A stretch of DNA of 18,306 nt from Arenicella sp. (GTDB lineage Bacteria > Pseudomonadota > Gammaproteobacteria > Arenicellales > Arenicellaceae): positions 1 through 18,306 of the forward strand of contig JAESTB010000405.1 in assembly GCA_016763815.1 (NCBI GenBank), written 5' to 3'. The translations under genes and the position numbers were made by a program. Positions within the stretch are counted from its first letter, which is position 1, and each line of letters starts with the position of its first letter. Below the pieces are notes generated by a model, which saw nothing but the letters and a program-made list of their open reading frames with translations, ran no database searches and was not told where the DNA came from. This document shows positions 7,935 to 14,971 of the stretch, piece after piece.

Positions 7935-9488
7935 ATAGTCTCCGAAAAGCGAGCGTTCTTCATCGCAAATACTCATGCCCGCATTTTCCTGCAGCATCTG
8001 CTCTATGTAGAAGGCGATTCGATGCAGCTTTTCTACATTTCCGCCCAGCGCCTGCTGCGTACTATGCGAGCTTTGGTCGCTTAATATTTGATTAAAATGC
8101 TGCAGGCATGGAAGCGGATATTGATTCATAAATATACCCTGAGCCGGTAGCACCAGACGTTGTTTGGCGCGGCTGCGGAATAGGGCTTGAACATGCGCAT
8201 TGATGACTTGTGCAGAACGCAATATCGGGTTCAGTTCTCGCATCAAAGCGACATCGCTTATTGCCGAGCGAAAAAATAGCAGTGTTAGTACTCCCCAATA
8301 GTAAGAATAGTCCCAAACCAGCTTTAGAGACATCATGCGCCGGTCACCAAAACCGCCATATTGACCTGTATAAAGCGACATAGTGCTATCAAAGAAAGAG
8401 CGATTGATGTTTTGATACACACGGCTTTTGAGGCGAATATCTTGACCGCTAAAATCGCTCTTAACCAAATCACTAATAAAGGTGTTATTAAATGCAATAA
8501 AGTCGCTACCAGGGGAATAAAACGGGTCAGCGAAAACACCCGACTCTCCTGTTAAGCCCCAGCCTTGCTCGGAAAACATCTGTTTGCAATCGAGCGAGTA
8601 ATCGTTAATCACCACGTAGTCCAATAGCTCGGCTCCGTCAATCGCCTCGGCACAACGCGGATGGTTCTTTTGCAGCCAACCAAAGGTTGAATCGTAAGTA
8701 GAGAAATCGTGCTCGGAAAACGCTTGATCATCCATCACGATGCCAATACTGGTAGCGCCATTATCCAGCGGTATGACCCATACCCAGTACCCAGCGCCCA
8801 TTAGATGATTGGTGCTTAGCCAACGAGTGCTAGGTTGTTTAATACGGGCTTGCCAGGGCTCATTGCTCGACCATTGATCTAATTTTATTTGACGGTCGAT
8901 GCGGAACCATAATGCATTTCCTTTGTGCGCGGAACTTTTTTGTAAGCCGAGTTTGTTCCTTAGTAACGACTGTCTGCCAGCCGCATCAACTAGCCACCGA
9001 CTGTTATAACGTTGCTTACCTCGGGGGCTATCAATAGTGATGGCGTTATCAGACTTACTGATCGAGATATCTGAGGTGCTCGCGCTATCTATCAGTTCCA
9101 CACCGTTGCTGGTGATAAGTTTCTGCAGATAGTTCTCAATTGCACCACGATCAATTTGGTAAGTTGGTAAGCCGAATAATTCGCTTACCCCCAACTCGTC
9201 ATGTTGTGAGAAATCGTCTTGTGGTGATCCAAAAAAACATCGTAAGCCATGCTTACGTAGATGCCGCTCGTCGAAATGGCGGCTCAAGCCAAGCGTCTCC
9301 TTGAGGTAATGTGAGCCAATTTCGACCGTCGACTCTCCGACTTTGGCGGTTTTCTCTGGCACCGGAAAGGTATTTTTCTCAACCACTAAAATATCTAACT
9401 CTGGCTGAGATGACTTCAATTGATGTGCCAGCGTGAGCCCCGCCAAACCGCCGCCAGCAATGATTACGTCCTTAGTTTTAATGTTCAT
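7914..9488 (-). CDS. Flavin-dependent halogenase-like oxidoreductase 2
   Basis: 524 aa. FAD-binding GGGLAG at residues 12-17, KVGEST at 49-54, WLVDAAGR at 165-172, the halogenase-type WxWxIP motif as YWVWVIP at 234-240, and GESGVFADPFYSPGSD at about 314-329. Lys79 in RHLRKHG sits at the same number as the catalytic lysine of PrnA/RebH, but this needs alignment. The C-terminal 180 residues are specific to this longer subgroup and contain several aromatic-rich helices. It may halogenate or hydroxylate the aryl polyene; a purely oxidative role is equally possible. It lies 40 bp after the chain-length-factor-like gene, inside the operon. The stop codon lies in a tandem 21-bp repeat. It is only distantly similar to the + strand copy. 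Confidence 0.82.
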   Translation of the reverse strand: MNIKTKDVIIAGGGLAGLTLAHQLKSSQPELDILVVEKNTFPVPEKTAKVGESTVEIGSHYLKETLGLSRHFDERHLRKHGLRCFFGSPQDDFSQHDELGVSELFGLPTYQIDRGAIENYLQKLITSNGVELIDSASTSDISISKSDNAITIDSPRGKQRYNSRWLVDAAGRQSLLRNKLGLQKSSAHKGNALWFRIDRQIKLDQWSSNEPWQARIKQPSTRWLSTNHLMGAGYWVWVIPLDNGATSIGIVMDDQAFSEHDFSTYDSTFGWLQKNHPRCAEAIDGAELLDYVVINDYSLDCKQMFSEQGWGLTGESGVFADPFYSPGSDFIAFNNTFISDLVKSDFSGQDIRLKSRVYQNINRSFFDSTMSLYTGQYGGFGDRRMMSLKLVWDYSYYWGVLTLLFFRSAISDVALMRELNPILRSAQVINAHVQALFRSRAKQRLVLPAQGIFMNQYPLPCLQHFNQILSDQSSHSTQQALGGNVEKLHRIAFYIEQMLQENAGMSICDEERSLFGDYRKHVLA

Positions 9489-9528
9489 TAGTGCGGATAT
9501 TGATATCTGTCGCTGGCAAACGCATTGA

Positions 9529-10359
9529 TTAAGCGCTCTGTGCCAGAGTTATTCGCAGGCTAGTTTGTTGGCTTAATGGTAACTCTATGACGTCAGAGCC
9601 TATCGATTCGACCAACGTCAATAATTTCAATAGTGGCAGAATTTTTGCCGAGGGGTTTTTTGCATAGCCGCTCTGCAGCGTCTGGTGAGCATCAAGGTCT
9701 GGCCAACGGTTCTCTTGTTGTTTCAACTCGTGTTGTCTGATCTGGGCTGAGAAGTCGGGTCTAGCGGCCGAGTAGCTTGGAGGTGCTATGACAATAGATG
9801 CAGCAAATGACACGTCACTCTTCAACAGCTCGCATAGAACCTCAGAACTGGGTGCGTCATAAAAGCTTATTAGCAGCGGTCTCTGCTCGGCTTGGCACTG
9901 AATCAGAGCCTCCATCATGGCCAATGAAACCGATTCTTGAAAGCCGGCAACTGAATTCGCGGCTTGTGTGCAACCCGTGCTAATAGTCCAATATCCGGCT
10001 GCGGCGTTGTGTACTGAGTTATGGAACTTAGTCGGTGAAAGCGCCTTATTGTCGGCCGCTAAGACGGTGCACATATAATCGGTTAGTTGTGTGTCGCCGA
10101 TGCCCGAAACGAAAACACAGGGTAGCTCGGCGGGGTCAAGACCGGCATCGTTTACCGCTTGCCAAGATGACTCTACCGCAAGGCGAACGGGTAATGGCGC
10201 ACGGCGACGTTCATTGGCTGGTATTACCTCTGGTTTGGGGCCCTTGATGCCATGACCCTCTAACTTTTCGCCATTTAATATTGCCGATAACTCTGACCAA
10301 TTCTGAAAATTAGGCCCCCAGGCGCCAACGCCTAATATCTGAAAATCTATGCTGGTCAT
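9529..10359 (-). CDS. apeC: Ketosynthase-like chain length factor, ApeC type
   Basis: 276 aa, shorter than a full ketosynthase: only the N-terminal thiolase-like half is present (ketoacyl-synt_2 type). The SVHNAAAGYWTISTG segment matches the dimer-interface region of ketosynthases. The nucleophile region reads VAGFQES, with Gln141 where the active Cys is expected, as in the KS-beta/CLF subunits of type II polyketide synthases; C130 is too early to be the nucleophile, and no catalytic His motifs follow. It should pair with the ApeO-type ketosynthase, whose stop it overlaps by ATGA with AGGTG upstream. Role: non-condensing partner that sets chain length, by analogy with the ApeO-ApeC pair. Confidence 0.82.
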   Translation of the reverse strand: MTSIDFQILGVGAWGPNFQNWSELSAILNGEKLEGHGIKGPKPEVIPANERRRAPLPVRLAVESSWQAVNDAGLDPAELPCVFVSGIGDTQLTDYMCTVLAADNKALSPTKFHNSVHNAAAGYWTISTGCTQAANSVAGFQESVSLAMMEALIQCQAEQRPLLISFYDAPSSEVLCELLKSDVSFAASIVIAPPSYSAARPDFSAQIRQHELKQQENRWPDLDAHQTLQSGYAKNPSAKILPLLKLLTLVESIGSDVIELPLSQQTSLRITLAQSA

Positions 10360-11540
10360 ACGTAGTCACCTGTCTTGGCAAATACCAGACAGCAATTGTT
10401 TCCACCAAAACCAAACGAGTTAGACATAACATAATCTAGTGGTCTTGCTAGGTTATCGCTTTGTATAGATAAATCTAATTGCTCATCTAAGGTGGTTAAA
10501 TTTAATGAACCTGGGACTCTGTTTCGACGCAAGGCATCAACTGCAATCAATGATTCAGTAATGCCTGCAGCCCCCAGTGTATGACCTACCCACGCTTTGG
10601 TAGAAGATACCTGTGTAGACTTTGGAAACATAGAGCCAATTAATTTTCCTTCAATCAGGTCATTGGCCTGGCTGGCTGTGCCATGCAGGTTAATATAGTC
10701 GATATCTTGCGTACCTAGCTCGGCCATCTTTAGCGCTTGTTGAATCGCTAAGCGCGCGCCCAAACCTTCAGGGTGAGGGTGTGACATATGGTGTGCGTCA
10801 GAGCTTTCGCCGTAGCCGCGCAGGGCAACACCAGCATCGAGCATGGCGTCTTCAGCTCGCATTAATATCGCGTAGCCCGCCGCTTCGCCGAGATTTATGC
10901 CGTTTCGAGATTGATCGAATGGCCTGCATACGGTGTCGGAGATTAACTGCAAAGAGTTAAATCCATACATAACACTCAGACAAAGCGTATCCACACCGCC
11001 GACGAGCACGGCATCAACAACTCCTTGAGCTAACCAACGTGCCCCAGTCGCAAATACTTTAGCCGATGACGAACAAGCCGTGTTGATTGTCATTGCCGGG
11101 CCTGTAATGCCGGTGTGGTGCGCTACAAATAAGCTCGGTGCATGTGGGTTATGGACTAACCGTTGTTGAAATAGAGGTGTTAGGCGACCGGCTTGATTGA
11201 GGTTGCGATAGGCCTCTTCGGTTCGGTCAATACTCGCGGTGCTCGACCCCATAACAATGCCAACGCGAGCTGGGGAGTATTTTTCTTTTAGCAGGGCTAG
11301 ATTTTCAGTGATACTGCCCTGCTGCAAACCAAGTGCGGCAAGCGCGTTGTTACGACTCTGCCACTCGCCGAGGTCTATTTCATCTACGGCCGCTACCCGA
11401 CCAATCCATGTGTCAATGTCACAGCCGACTAAATCATTTTCTCTTAGCCCACTCTGTTGGCTATCGATGGACTCGGCAAGCGCATCAATATTGATACCGG
11501 CGGCAGTCGTTGATTGGTAGTCTATAAGGCGGATATCCAT
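10356..11540 (-). CDS. apeO: Beta-ketoacyl-ACP synthase, ApeO type
   Basis: 394 aa from the ATG at 11540 (MDIRLIDYQS), where the family usually begins; an upstream ATG at 11594 would add 18 residues, but a candidate -10 box overlaps it. Triad: C156 in NTACSSSAK, H286 in LHGTASQ, H320 in VGHTLGAAG, with Lys315 in the SSTKAW block. It should carry out the iterative malonyl condensations together with the CLF-like protein encoded immediately downstream (ATGA overlap). It is the first gene of the - strand pigment operon and faces the MipA-type gene across a short divergent spacer. Differences from the ApeR-type enzyme in the nucleophile region (TACSSS against SACTAG) show these are two distinct ketosynthases, as expected for APE clusters. 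Confidence 0.92.
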   Translation of the reverse strand: MDIRLIDYQSTTAAGINIDALAESIDSQQSGLRENDLVGCDIDTWIGRVAAVDEIDLGEWQSRNNALAALGLQQGSITENLALLKEKYSPARVGIVMGSSTASIDRTEEAYRNLNQAGRLTPLFQQRLVHNPHAPSLFVAHHTGITGPAMTINTACSSSAKVFATGARWLAQGVVDAVLVGGVDTLCLSVMYGFNSLQLISDTVCRPFDQSRNGINLGEAAGYAILMRAEDAMLDAGVALRGYGESSDAHHMSHPHPEGLGARLAIQQALKMAELGTQDIDYINLHGTASQANDLIEGKLIGSMFPKSTQVSSTKAWVGHTLGAAGITESLIAVDALRRNRVPGSLNLTTLDEQLDLSIQSDNLARPLDYVMSNSFGFGGNNCCLVFAKTGDYV

Positions 11541-11563
11541 AGCAAGGGAGATGAAAACACTTT

Positions 11564-11591
11564 TTGTTATTGGTCGTCTTGAAGGTACAAT
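11564..11591 (+). promoter_or_regulatory. Candidate promoter for the MipA-family gene
   Basis: TTGTTA (11564-11569) and TACAAT (11586-11591) are spaced by 16 bp and would start a transcript about 50 bp before the ATG at 11647. The match is four and five of six to the sigma-70 consensus. It overlaps the candidate -10 box for the opposite operon. Confidence 0.4.
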
Positions 11592-11595
11592 CATA
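11590..11595 (-). promoter_or_regulatory. Candidate -10 box for the pigment operon
   Basis: On the - strand TATGAT is preceded by TGA, an extended -10-like context; no good -35 is seen at 17 bp. Transcription would begin near 11583, which fits translation from the ATG at 11540 and would exclude the longer ORF start at 11594. It shares bases with the + strand -10 candidate, so the two directions would compete. Confidence 0.35.
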
Positions 11596-11646
11596 TCAAA
11601 TATTTGTTGAGAGTTTCTAACAGAACCTGTTTTGCAAAGGAAGATT

Positions 11647-12489
11647 ATGACTATTAAGAATTGCGTATTTAAATTTAGCCGCGGGCTAGTGTTGGCCGCA
11701 TCATCGGTTTTCGTTGGTAACGCATTTGCCGAGGATCTTCCTTTATGGGAACTGGGGCTTGGTGTTGGAGCACTACATCAGCCGTACTACCCAGGCAGTG
11801 ACCAAACTCGTAGCTTTGTTTTCCCAGTGCCGGTGCCGGTGTATCGCGGTAAGGTATTGAAATCTGATGACGAAGGAATTCGAGCCGAACTTATTGACGA
11901 TGGGCGGTACACGCTCGATATGAGCTTGGATTTTAATTTAGCCATCGATAGCGACGACGTTGATTTACGCACCGGAATGGATGATATCGACAGTTTGCTG
12001 CAAATCGGCCCATCGCTTGAGGTCATGCTGGCTGAAAACGATCGAGATCAATGGCTGTTAAACCTTCCGGTTCGAGTAAACTTTGAAATCGGCAGCAATG
12101 GATTGACCGAATCGGGCTATACCTTTGCGCCTAATATCTCCTATTTCCATAAGTTTGAGTTTGGCGGCAAACCGTGGCGTGCCAGTGCAGCATTAGGGCC
12201 TCAATTTGGTTCTCGCGATTACCAGAATGTTTTTTATGGTGTAGATCCGCAATTTGCCACTGATGACCGTCCAGCTTATCAGGCTAGTAGTGGTTACTCC
12301 GGCTCACGTTTATTGTTAACCATGCGCTCCAAAGATAAAGACCGACTATGGCTCTGGTTTCTGCGCTATGACAATATTAGTGGAGCCACATTTGACGACT
12401 CGCCCTTAGTCGAAAGAGATCATGGCCTATCGGTAGGACTTATCTACAGCCGCTTTTTATTCAAGTCCAAAAAAATGGTAAAGCGCTGA
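11647..12489 (+). CDS. MipA/OmpV-family outer-membrane protein
   Basis: 280 aa from the ATG at 11647, with AAAGGAAG close upstream. A signal peptide covers residues 1-28, with AFA before the predicted cut and ED after it. The mature start LPLWELGLGVGALHQPYYPG, the SFVFPVPVPVYRG block and alternating beta-strand patterns to the C-terminus are typical of the MipA/OmpV family (scaffold or porin-like outer-membrane barrel). The C-terminal strand ends with IYSRFLF, followed by a basic tail. The exact function varies in this family (murein scaffolding, osmolarity or antibiotic-linked porins). It is divergent from the pigment operon and may simply be a neighbour. Confidence 0.85.
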   Translation: MTIKNCVFKFSRGLVLAASSVFVGNAFAEDLPLWELGLGVGALHQPYYPGSDQTRSFVFPVPVPVYRGKVLKSDDEGIRAELIDDGRYTLDMSLDFNLAIDSDDVDLRTGMDDIDSLLQIGPSLEVMLAENDRDQWLLNLPVRVNFEIGSNGLTESGYTFAPNISYFHKFEFGGKPWRASAALGPQFGSRDYQNVFYGVDPQFATDDRPAYQASSGYSGSRLLLTMRSKDKDRLWLWFLRYDNISGATFDDSPLVERDHGLSVGLIYSRFLFKSKKMVKR

Positions 12490-12636
12490 GTCAGCAGTCA
12501 AACAGCTTTTTCAAGAGAAGTTTATCCGATACTCGGTTGGCCTTAATTTTTTCAGGACATCTGTCTCCATCGAGTCGACCCTTGCATTGAAAGCTACGAC
12601 ACAAACACCCTAGGTTCATCAAAATTATATATTTAT

Positions 12637-12654
12637 TATAATTAGATGCTAATT
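12637..12654 (+). promoter_or_regulatory. Candidate -10 box with overlapping palindrome before the RHH gene
   Basis: TATAAT (12637-12642) overlaps the palindrome AATTAG-ATG-CTAATT (12640-12654). A second inverted pair, AATTATA (12623-12629) and TATAATT (12637-12643), lies around it. No good -35 is seen. Palindromes on a core promoter just before a ribbon-helix-helix gene suit autoregulation, but the region is A/T rich and such matches arise easily. Confidence 0.4.
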
Positions 12655-12697
12655 AAGGCCATCTTAAAATACATATAAAACACTGAGACTCAAGCCC

Positions 12698-12895
12698 ATG
12701 GAAAAACGTACTACCCGATTAACCTTATTGGTCGACCCTAGAAAGAAGCGGATTTTTGAAAAAATTTGTGAATTGGAGGATACAACTCCTTCGCAGAAAA
12801 TACGCCAATTTATGCGCGATTGCATCGCCCAACACATGGGTCCAGACTGGGCCGAAAAAGTATTGCTGGATGATGAGCCGTCTAGTGGAGGCTGA
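12698..12895 (+). CDS. Small ribbon-helix-helix (CopG/MetJ-type) DNA-binding protein
   Basis: 65 aa. The pattern fits a ribbon-helix-helix fold: strand TTRLTLLVD (5-13), helix KKRIFEKICELED (16-28), turn TTPSQ (29-33), helix KIRQFMRDCIAQHM (34-47), then an acidic tail ending SSGG. Such dimers insert the N-terminal strand in the DNA major groove. It stands alone, with no toxin gene following, so an antitoxin role is not supported; a stand-alone regulator is more likely. The target is unknown. Upstream palindromes next to a -10-like box suggest autoregulation. The start ATG is weakly supported by GAGACTC upstream. Confidence 0.7.
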   Translation: MEKRTTRLTLLVDPRKKRIFEKICELEDTTPSQKIRQFMRDCIAQHMGPDWAEKVLLDDEPSSGG

Positions 12896-12911
12896 TCGAT
12901 TATTATCGATC
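12894..12911 (+). terminator. Hairpin at the end of the RHH gene
   Basis: GATCGAT (12894-12900) and ATCGATC (12905-12911) form a perfect 7-bp stem with a TATT loop, beginning inside the TGA stop codon. No T-run follows, so termination is uncertain. Confidence 0.35.
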
Positions 12912-12940
12912 GCTGTAACGCTGACGTCGCAAATTGATAC

Positions 12941-12970
12941 AATTAGCCTTGCTATTCTGAAAGGCTAATT
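12941..12970. terminator. 10-bp perfect hairpin between convergent genes
   Basis: AATTAGCCTT (12941-12950) and AAGGCTAATT (12961-12970) form a perfect 10-bp stem with a 10-nt loop, between the convergent RHH (+) and Roadblock (-) genes. Its position and symmetry suit a bidirectional terminator; on the - strand the following bases TGTATCAATTT are fairly T rich, on the + strand they are not. Confidence 0.45.
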
Positions 12971-13056
12971 CGGCTGAACTTAGTTTGCCTAATCATTGTT
13001 GCTGGCGATAAGCAGAGCTATTCTGCACCCGTTCGATAGCTCTGAGGTGCTGAGAC

Positions 13057-13455
13057 TTAGGAAATATTATTGATGATTTCGGCGAGCTTCTTGGTTTTAT
13101 ATCGAGCCGTTGCCAGCGACATACTTGTTCTTGCCGCGACTGTCAGAACGCATGGTAAATCTAGATATTCACTTCTTACCAACAACATGTTGCCAGAGTT
13201 AGTTTCAACGATGGTGATGTTAAATTGATCTTTTAGTATTTGCTTAGCCGCAGAATCACTCAAGGCCGCAATTGTGCTGCTCATCGCCGCTAATTTATCA
13301 GACTCGGCACTCAGTTCTTTTGATGCGAATGATTTTATTGAAAAACCGTCGGTGGTACAAAGGCTAACTAGGAATACGTCTCTATTGTTCTCGCAGAGAT
13401 CTCTTATTCCTTCTAGTAATTCGGTTTTAACTTTAATTTTATTATTTGGCATCAT
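13057..13455 (-). CDS. Roadblock/LC7-domain protein (downstream copy)
   Basis: 132 aa; ATG codons at residues 1 and 2. A single Roadblock/LC7 domain fills nearly the whole length: long N-terminal helix (KVKTELLEGIRDLCEN), strand pair VFLVSLCTTDGFSIKSF (28-44), central helix AAMSSTIAALSDSAAKQIL (56-74), strands FNITIVETNSGNMLLVRS (78-95), and a C-terminal helix. There is no enzyme motif. Roadblock proteins form dimers that bind small GTPases as activators or platforms (MglB for MglA, CvnB for CvnD). It lies 11 bp after the GTPase gene and surely belongs to the same transcript, so the GTPase is its likely partner. Confidence 0.85.
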   Translation of the reverse strand: MMPNNKIKVKTELLEGIRDLCENNRDVFLVSLCTTDGFSIKSFASKELSAESDKLAAMSSTIAALSDSAAKQILKDQFNITIVETNSGNMLLVRSEYLDLPCVLTVAARTSMSLATARYKTKKLAEIINNIS

Positions 13456-13466
13456 TTTAACTGAGA

Positions 13467-14000
13467 TCAGGTTTGATTGTTGATGGCGTTGAATATGTGT
13501 AACACAGACATTGCTGAATCTCGATTTCCGGGATCAATATTTAAGATTGGCGCAACGATATGATGGCTCTGCAACATCATTTGAATCTCTAGGCTCAGTG
13601 CTGCTAATTCTTGGTCGTCTGCTGTATCACAATATGTTATCCCGATCACGCAGGTTGTTTGTTTGTCCGACGGCGCAAAAAAAGTGAGCAGGTTCTCTAA
13701 ATTATCATAGTCTGGGGTGTCTCCAAATTTGATGAGAATTAATAAACCCCATAGGTTCTTGTTAACGATTTCCCATAGAAACGAGTAACGTTCTTGTCCT
13801 GGAACACCGTATAGACCAAGGGCTGTGTCCTCAGACAGTGAGATTCGACCATAGTCGATGCCGACCGTCGTGTACTGTTTACCGATGTCGATGCTCGATT
13901 TGGCTTCGGTCTTAATAGGGCTGATTTCGCTAAGGGTAGATACCAGCGTTGTTTTACCAGCACCAACCTCGCCTATGATCGCGAGTTTTCTATAGTCCAT
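13467..14000 (-). CDS. Small Ras-like GTPase (COG2229-type)
   Basis: 177 aa. P-loop GEVGAGKT at residues 10-17, switch-I threonines in QYTTVGIDYG (42-51), G3 motif YGVPGQERY at 64-72 with Gln69 in the place of Ras Gln61. The G4 site reads ITYCD (121-125) instead of NKxD, with Asp125 kept, and a G5 SAK motif is not obvious. It resembles the bacterial GTPases that co-occur with Roadblock/LC7 genes (MglA, CvnD, COG2229). It should cycle between GTP and GDP states as a switch, probably regulated by a Roadblock dimer. It starts 4 bp after the BLUF gene stop, which implies co-translation. The switch output cannot be deduced. Confidence 0.88.
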   Translation of the reverse strand: MDYRKLAIIGEVGAGKTTLVSTLSEISPIKTEAKSSIDIGKQYTTVGIDYGRISLSEDTALGLYGVPGQERYSFLWEIVNKNLWGLLILIKFGDTPDYDNLENLLTFFAPSDKQTTCVIGITYCDTADDQELAALSLEIQMMLQSHHIVAPILNIDPGNRDSAMSVLHIFNAINNQT

Positions 14001-14004
14001 GGGG

Positions 14005-14733
14005 CTATCTCAATCCTAAAAAGGTTTTCATTTTCGAGTAAAAACGAGTTGAGGAACCGACTCGGTTAACTGGGATGTTTTGTTTAAGCGAGTCTGTCAC
14101 ACTTAGTATTTCAAGTGTTTCAAACTTTTGCAGAATTTTATCCAGTTGTCGCTGTGTACCAAAGCGTCGACTCTCAAGTAAGCTGTTATAAGGATATGGT
14201 TGCGCTGTTAACTGAGCGCACAATTTAATAACGGTCGGAGACTGCCTGAGTAGCATAAGGTCGGGCCAAGCTAATAACATCAAGCTTTTGCCTTCATAAC
14301 TACGTCTGGAGTTTGGTGACGAACTCTTAAGCCCATAAAAAATTCCTAATAGCTGTCGCTGAGTATTATCAAGAGAGGATATTTTCCCGCTATTTTGATC
14401 CATGAACTTCAAAAAACTAGCGTCTTCATTGGCTGTCGCTACCAGTTTCATGTTCCACTCGGGAAAGGATCGCTGGGCGATTTCAAATTCAAACAATACG
14501 GTGACTTGGTGGTGCCGTGAATCCGACTTTATCTTAGAAAATAGTTGATCAACTATGTTGTTATCACCTTCGAGGTGCTGGATATAGTACCCGCTACGAC
14601 ACGAGATTAGCCCGGTAATCTGCAATTCAGCGTTCTTCTTTCTAGCCGCGCTGAACATATTTGCAAACCCGACTGGAATTACAGCAGAGTTCTTTCTAGC
14701 GACCACTTTACTTACGTAAGTAATGCATTTCAT
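14005..14733 (-). CDS. BLUF-domain blue-light photoreceptor with a novel C-terminal region
   Basis: 242 aa from the ATG at 14733 (AAAGGG and GGGATA upstream); the open frame reaches further to a TTG but adds nothing BLUF-like. The BLUF domain covers residues 1-97: Tyr6 (AppA Y21), Asn34 (N45), Gln52 in YYIQHLEG (Q63), Trp93 and Met95 in FPEWNM (W104, M106), and DSRHH at 71-75. All residues for FAD binding and the Tyr-Gln switch are therefore present. BLUF proteins sense blue light through hydrogen-bond changes around FAD. Residues about 110-242 are not a known output domain such as EAL or cyclase to my eye; 165-215 may be a winged-helix-like fold. It precedes the GTPase gene by 4 bp, so light control of the GTPase or Roadblock module is likely. 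Confidence 0.85.
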   Translation of the reverse strand: MKCITYVSKVVARKNSAVIPVGFANMFSAARKKNAELQITGLISCRSGYYIQHLEGDNNIVDQLFSKIKSDSRHHQVTVLFEFEIAQRSFPEWNMKLVATANEDASFLKFMDQNSGKISSLDNTQRQLLGIFYGLKSSSPNSRRSYEGKSLMLLAWPDLMLLRQSPTVIKLCAQLTAQPYPYNSLLESRRFGTQRQLDKILQKFETLEILSVTDSLKQNIPVNRVGSSTRFYSKMKTFLGLR

Positions 14734-14920
14734 TATCCCAACCCTTTCATTTAAATACCTACAAATATGATTTTTGGAACGACATTGACTAACCCGATAA
14801 GGTTTAGCTATAACATTCAACAGCAGTCTTGATGTTAGCCATAGGCACAATTAACTTTCCATTTTTGAGGGACGGACAATTGTTGTAGAAGTGCTACCCC
14901 ACTTGTTTACAAGCTACCCA

Positions 14921-14965
14921 TTAATGAAGAGAGCGCGAAACCTAGCCGGCACTCTCTCATTAATA
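14921..14965. promoter_or_regulatory. Hairpin between the upstream Roadblock and BLUF genes
   Basis: ATTAATGAAGAGAG (14921-14934) pairs with CTCTCTCATTAAT (14953-14965), leaving one bulged A and an 18-nt loop. It starts 7 bp after the Roadblock stop on the - strand. There is no T-tract on either side. It may be a partial terminator or an mRNA end that lets the first gene be expressed more than BLUF-GTPase-Roadblock. Confidence 0.45.
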
Positions 14966-14971
14966 CCTAGA

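Noticed and set aside
7787..8095. 102-aa + strand ORF
   Set aside because: It lies opposite the COG4648 and halogenase-like genes, has repetitive low-complexity content from the 21-bp array and no ribosome site; it is a shadow ORF.
11541..11594. 18-residue extension of the ApeO-type ketosynthase
   Set aside because: No Shine-Dalgarno sequence, it does not resemble the family N-terminus, and a candidate -10 box overlaps its ATG.
485..11628. Shared AGAACCT heptamer upstream of three genes (485-491 on the - strand, 1933-1939, 11622-11628)
   Set aside because: Seven bases are expected to occur about this often by chance in 18 kb on both strands, and the flanks differ.
12698..12895. RHH protein as an antitoxin
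   Set aside because: No toxin-like ORF follows or precedes; the neighbouring region is a convergent spacer with hairpins.
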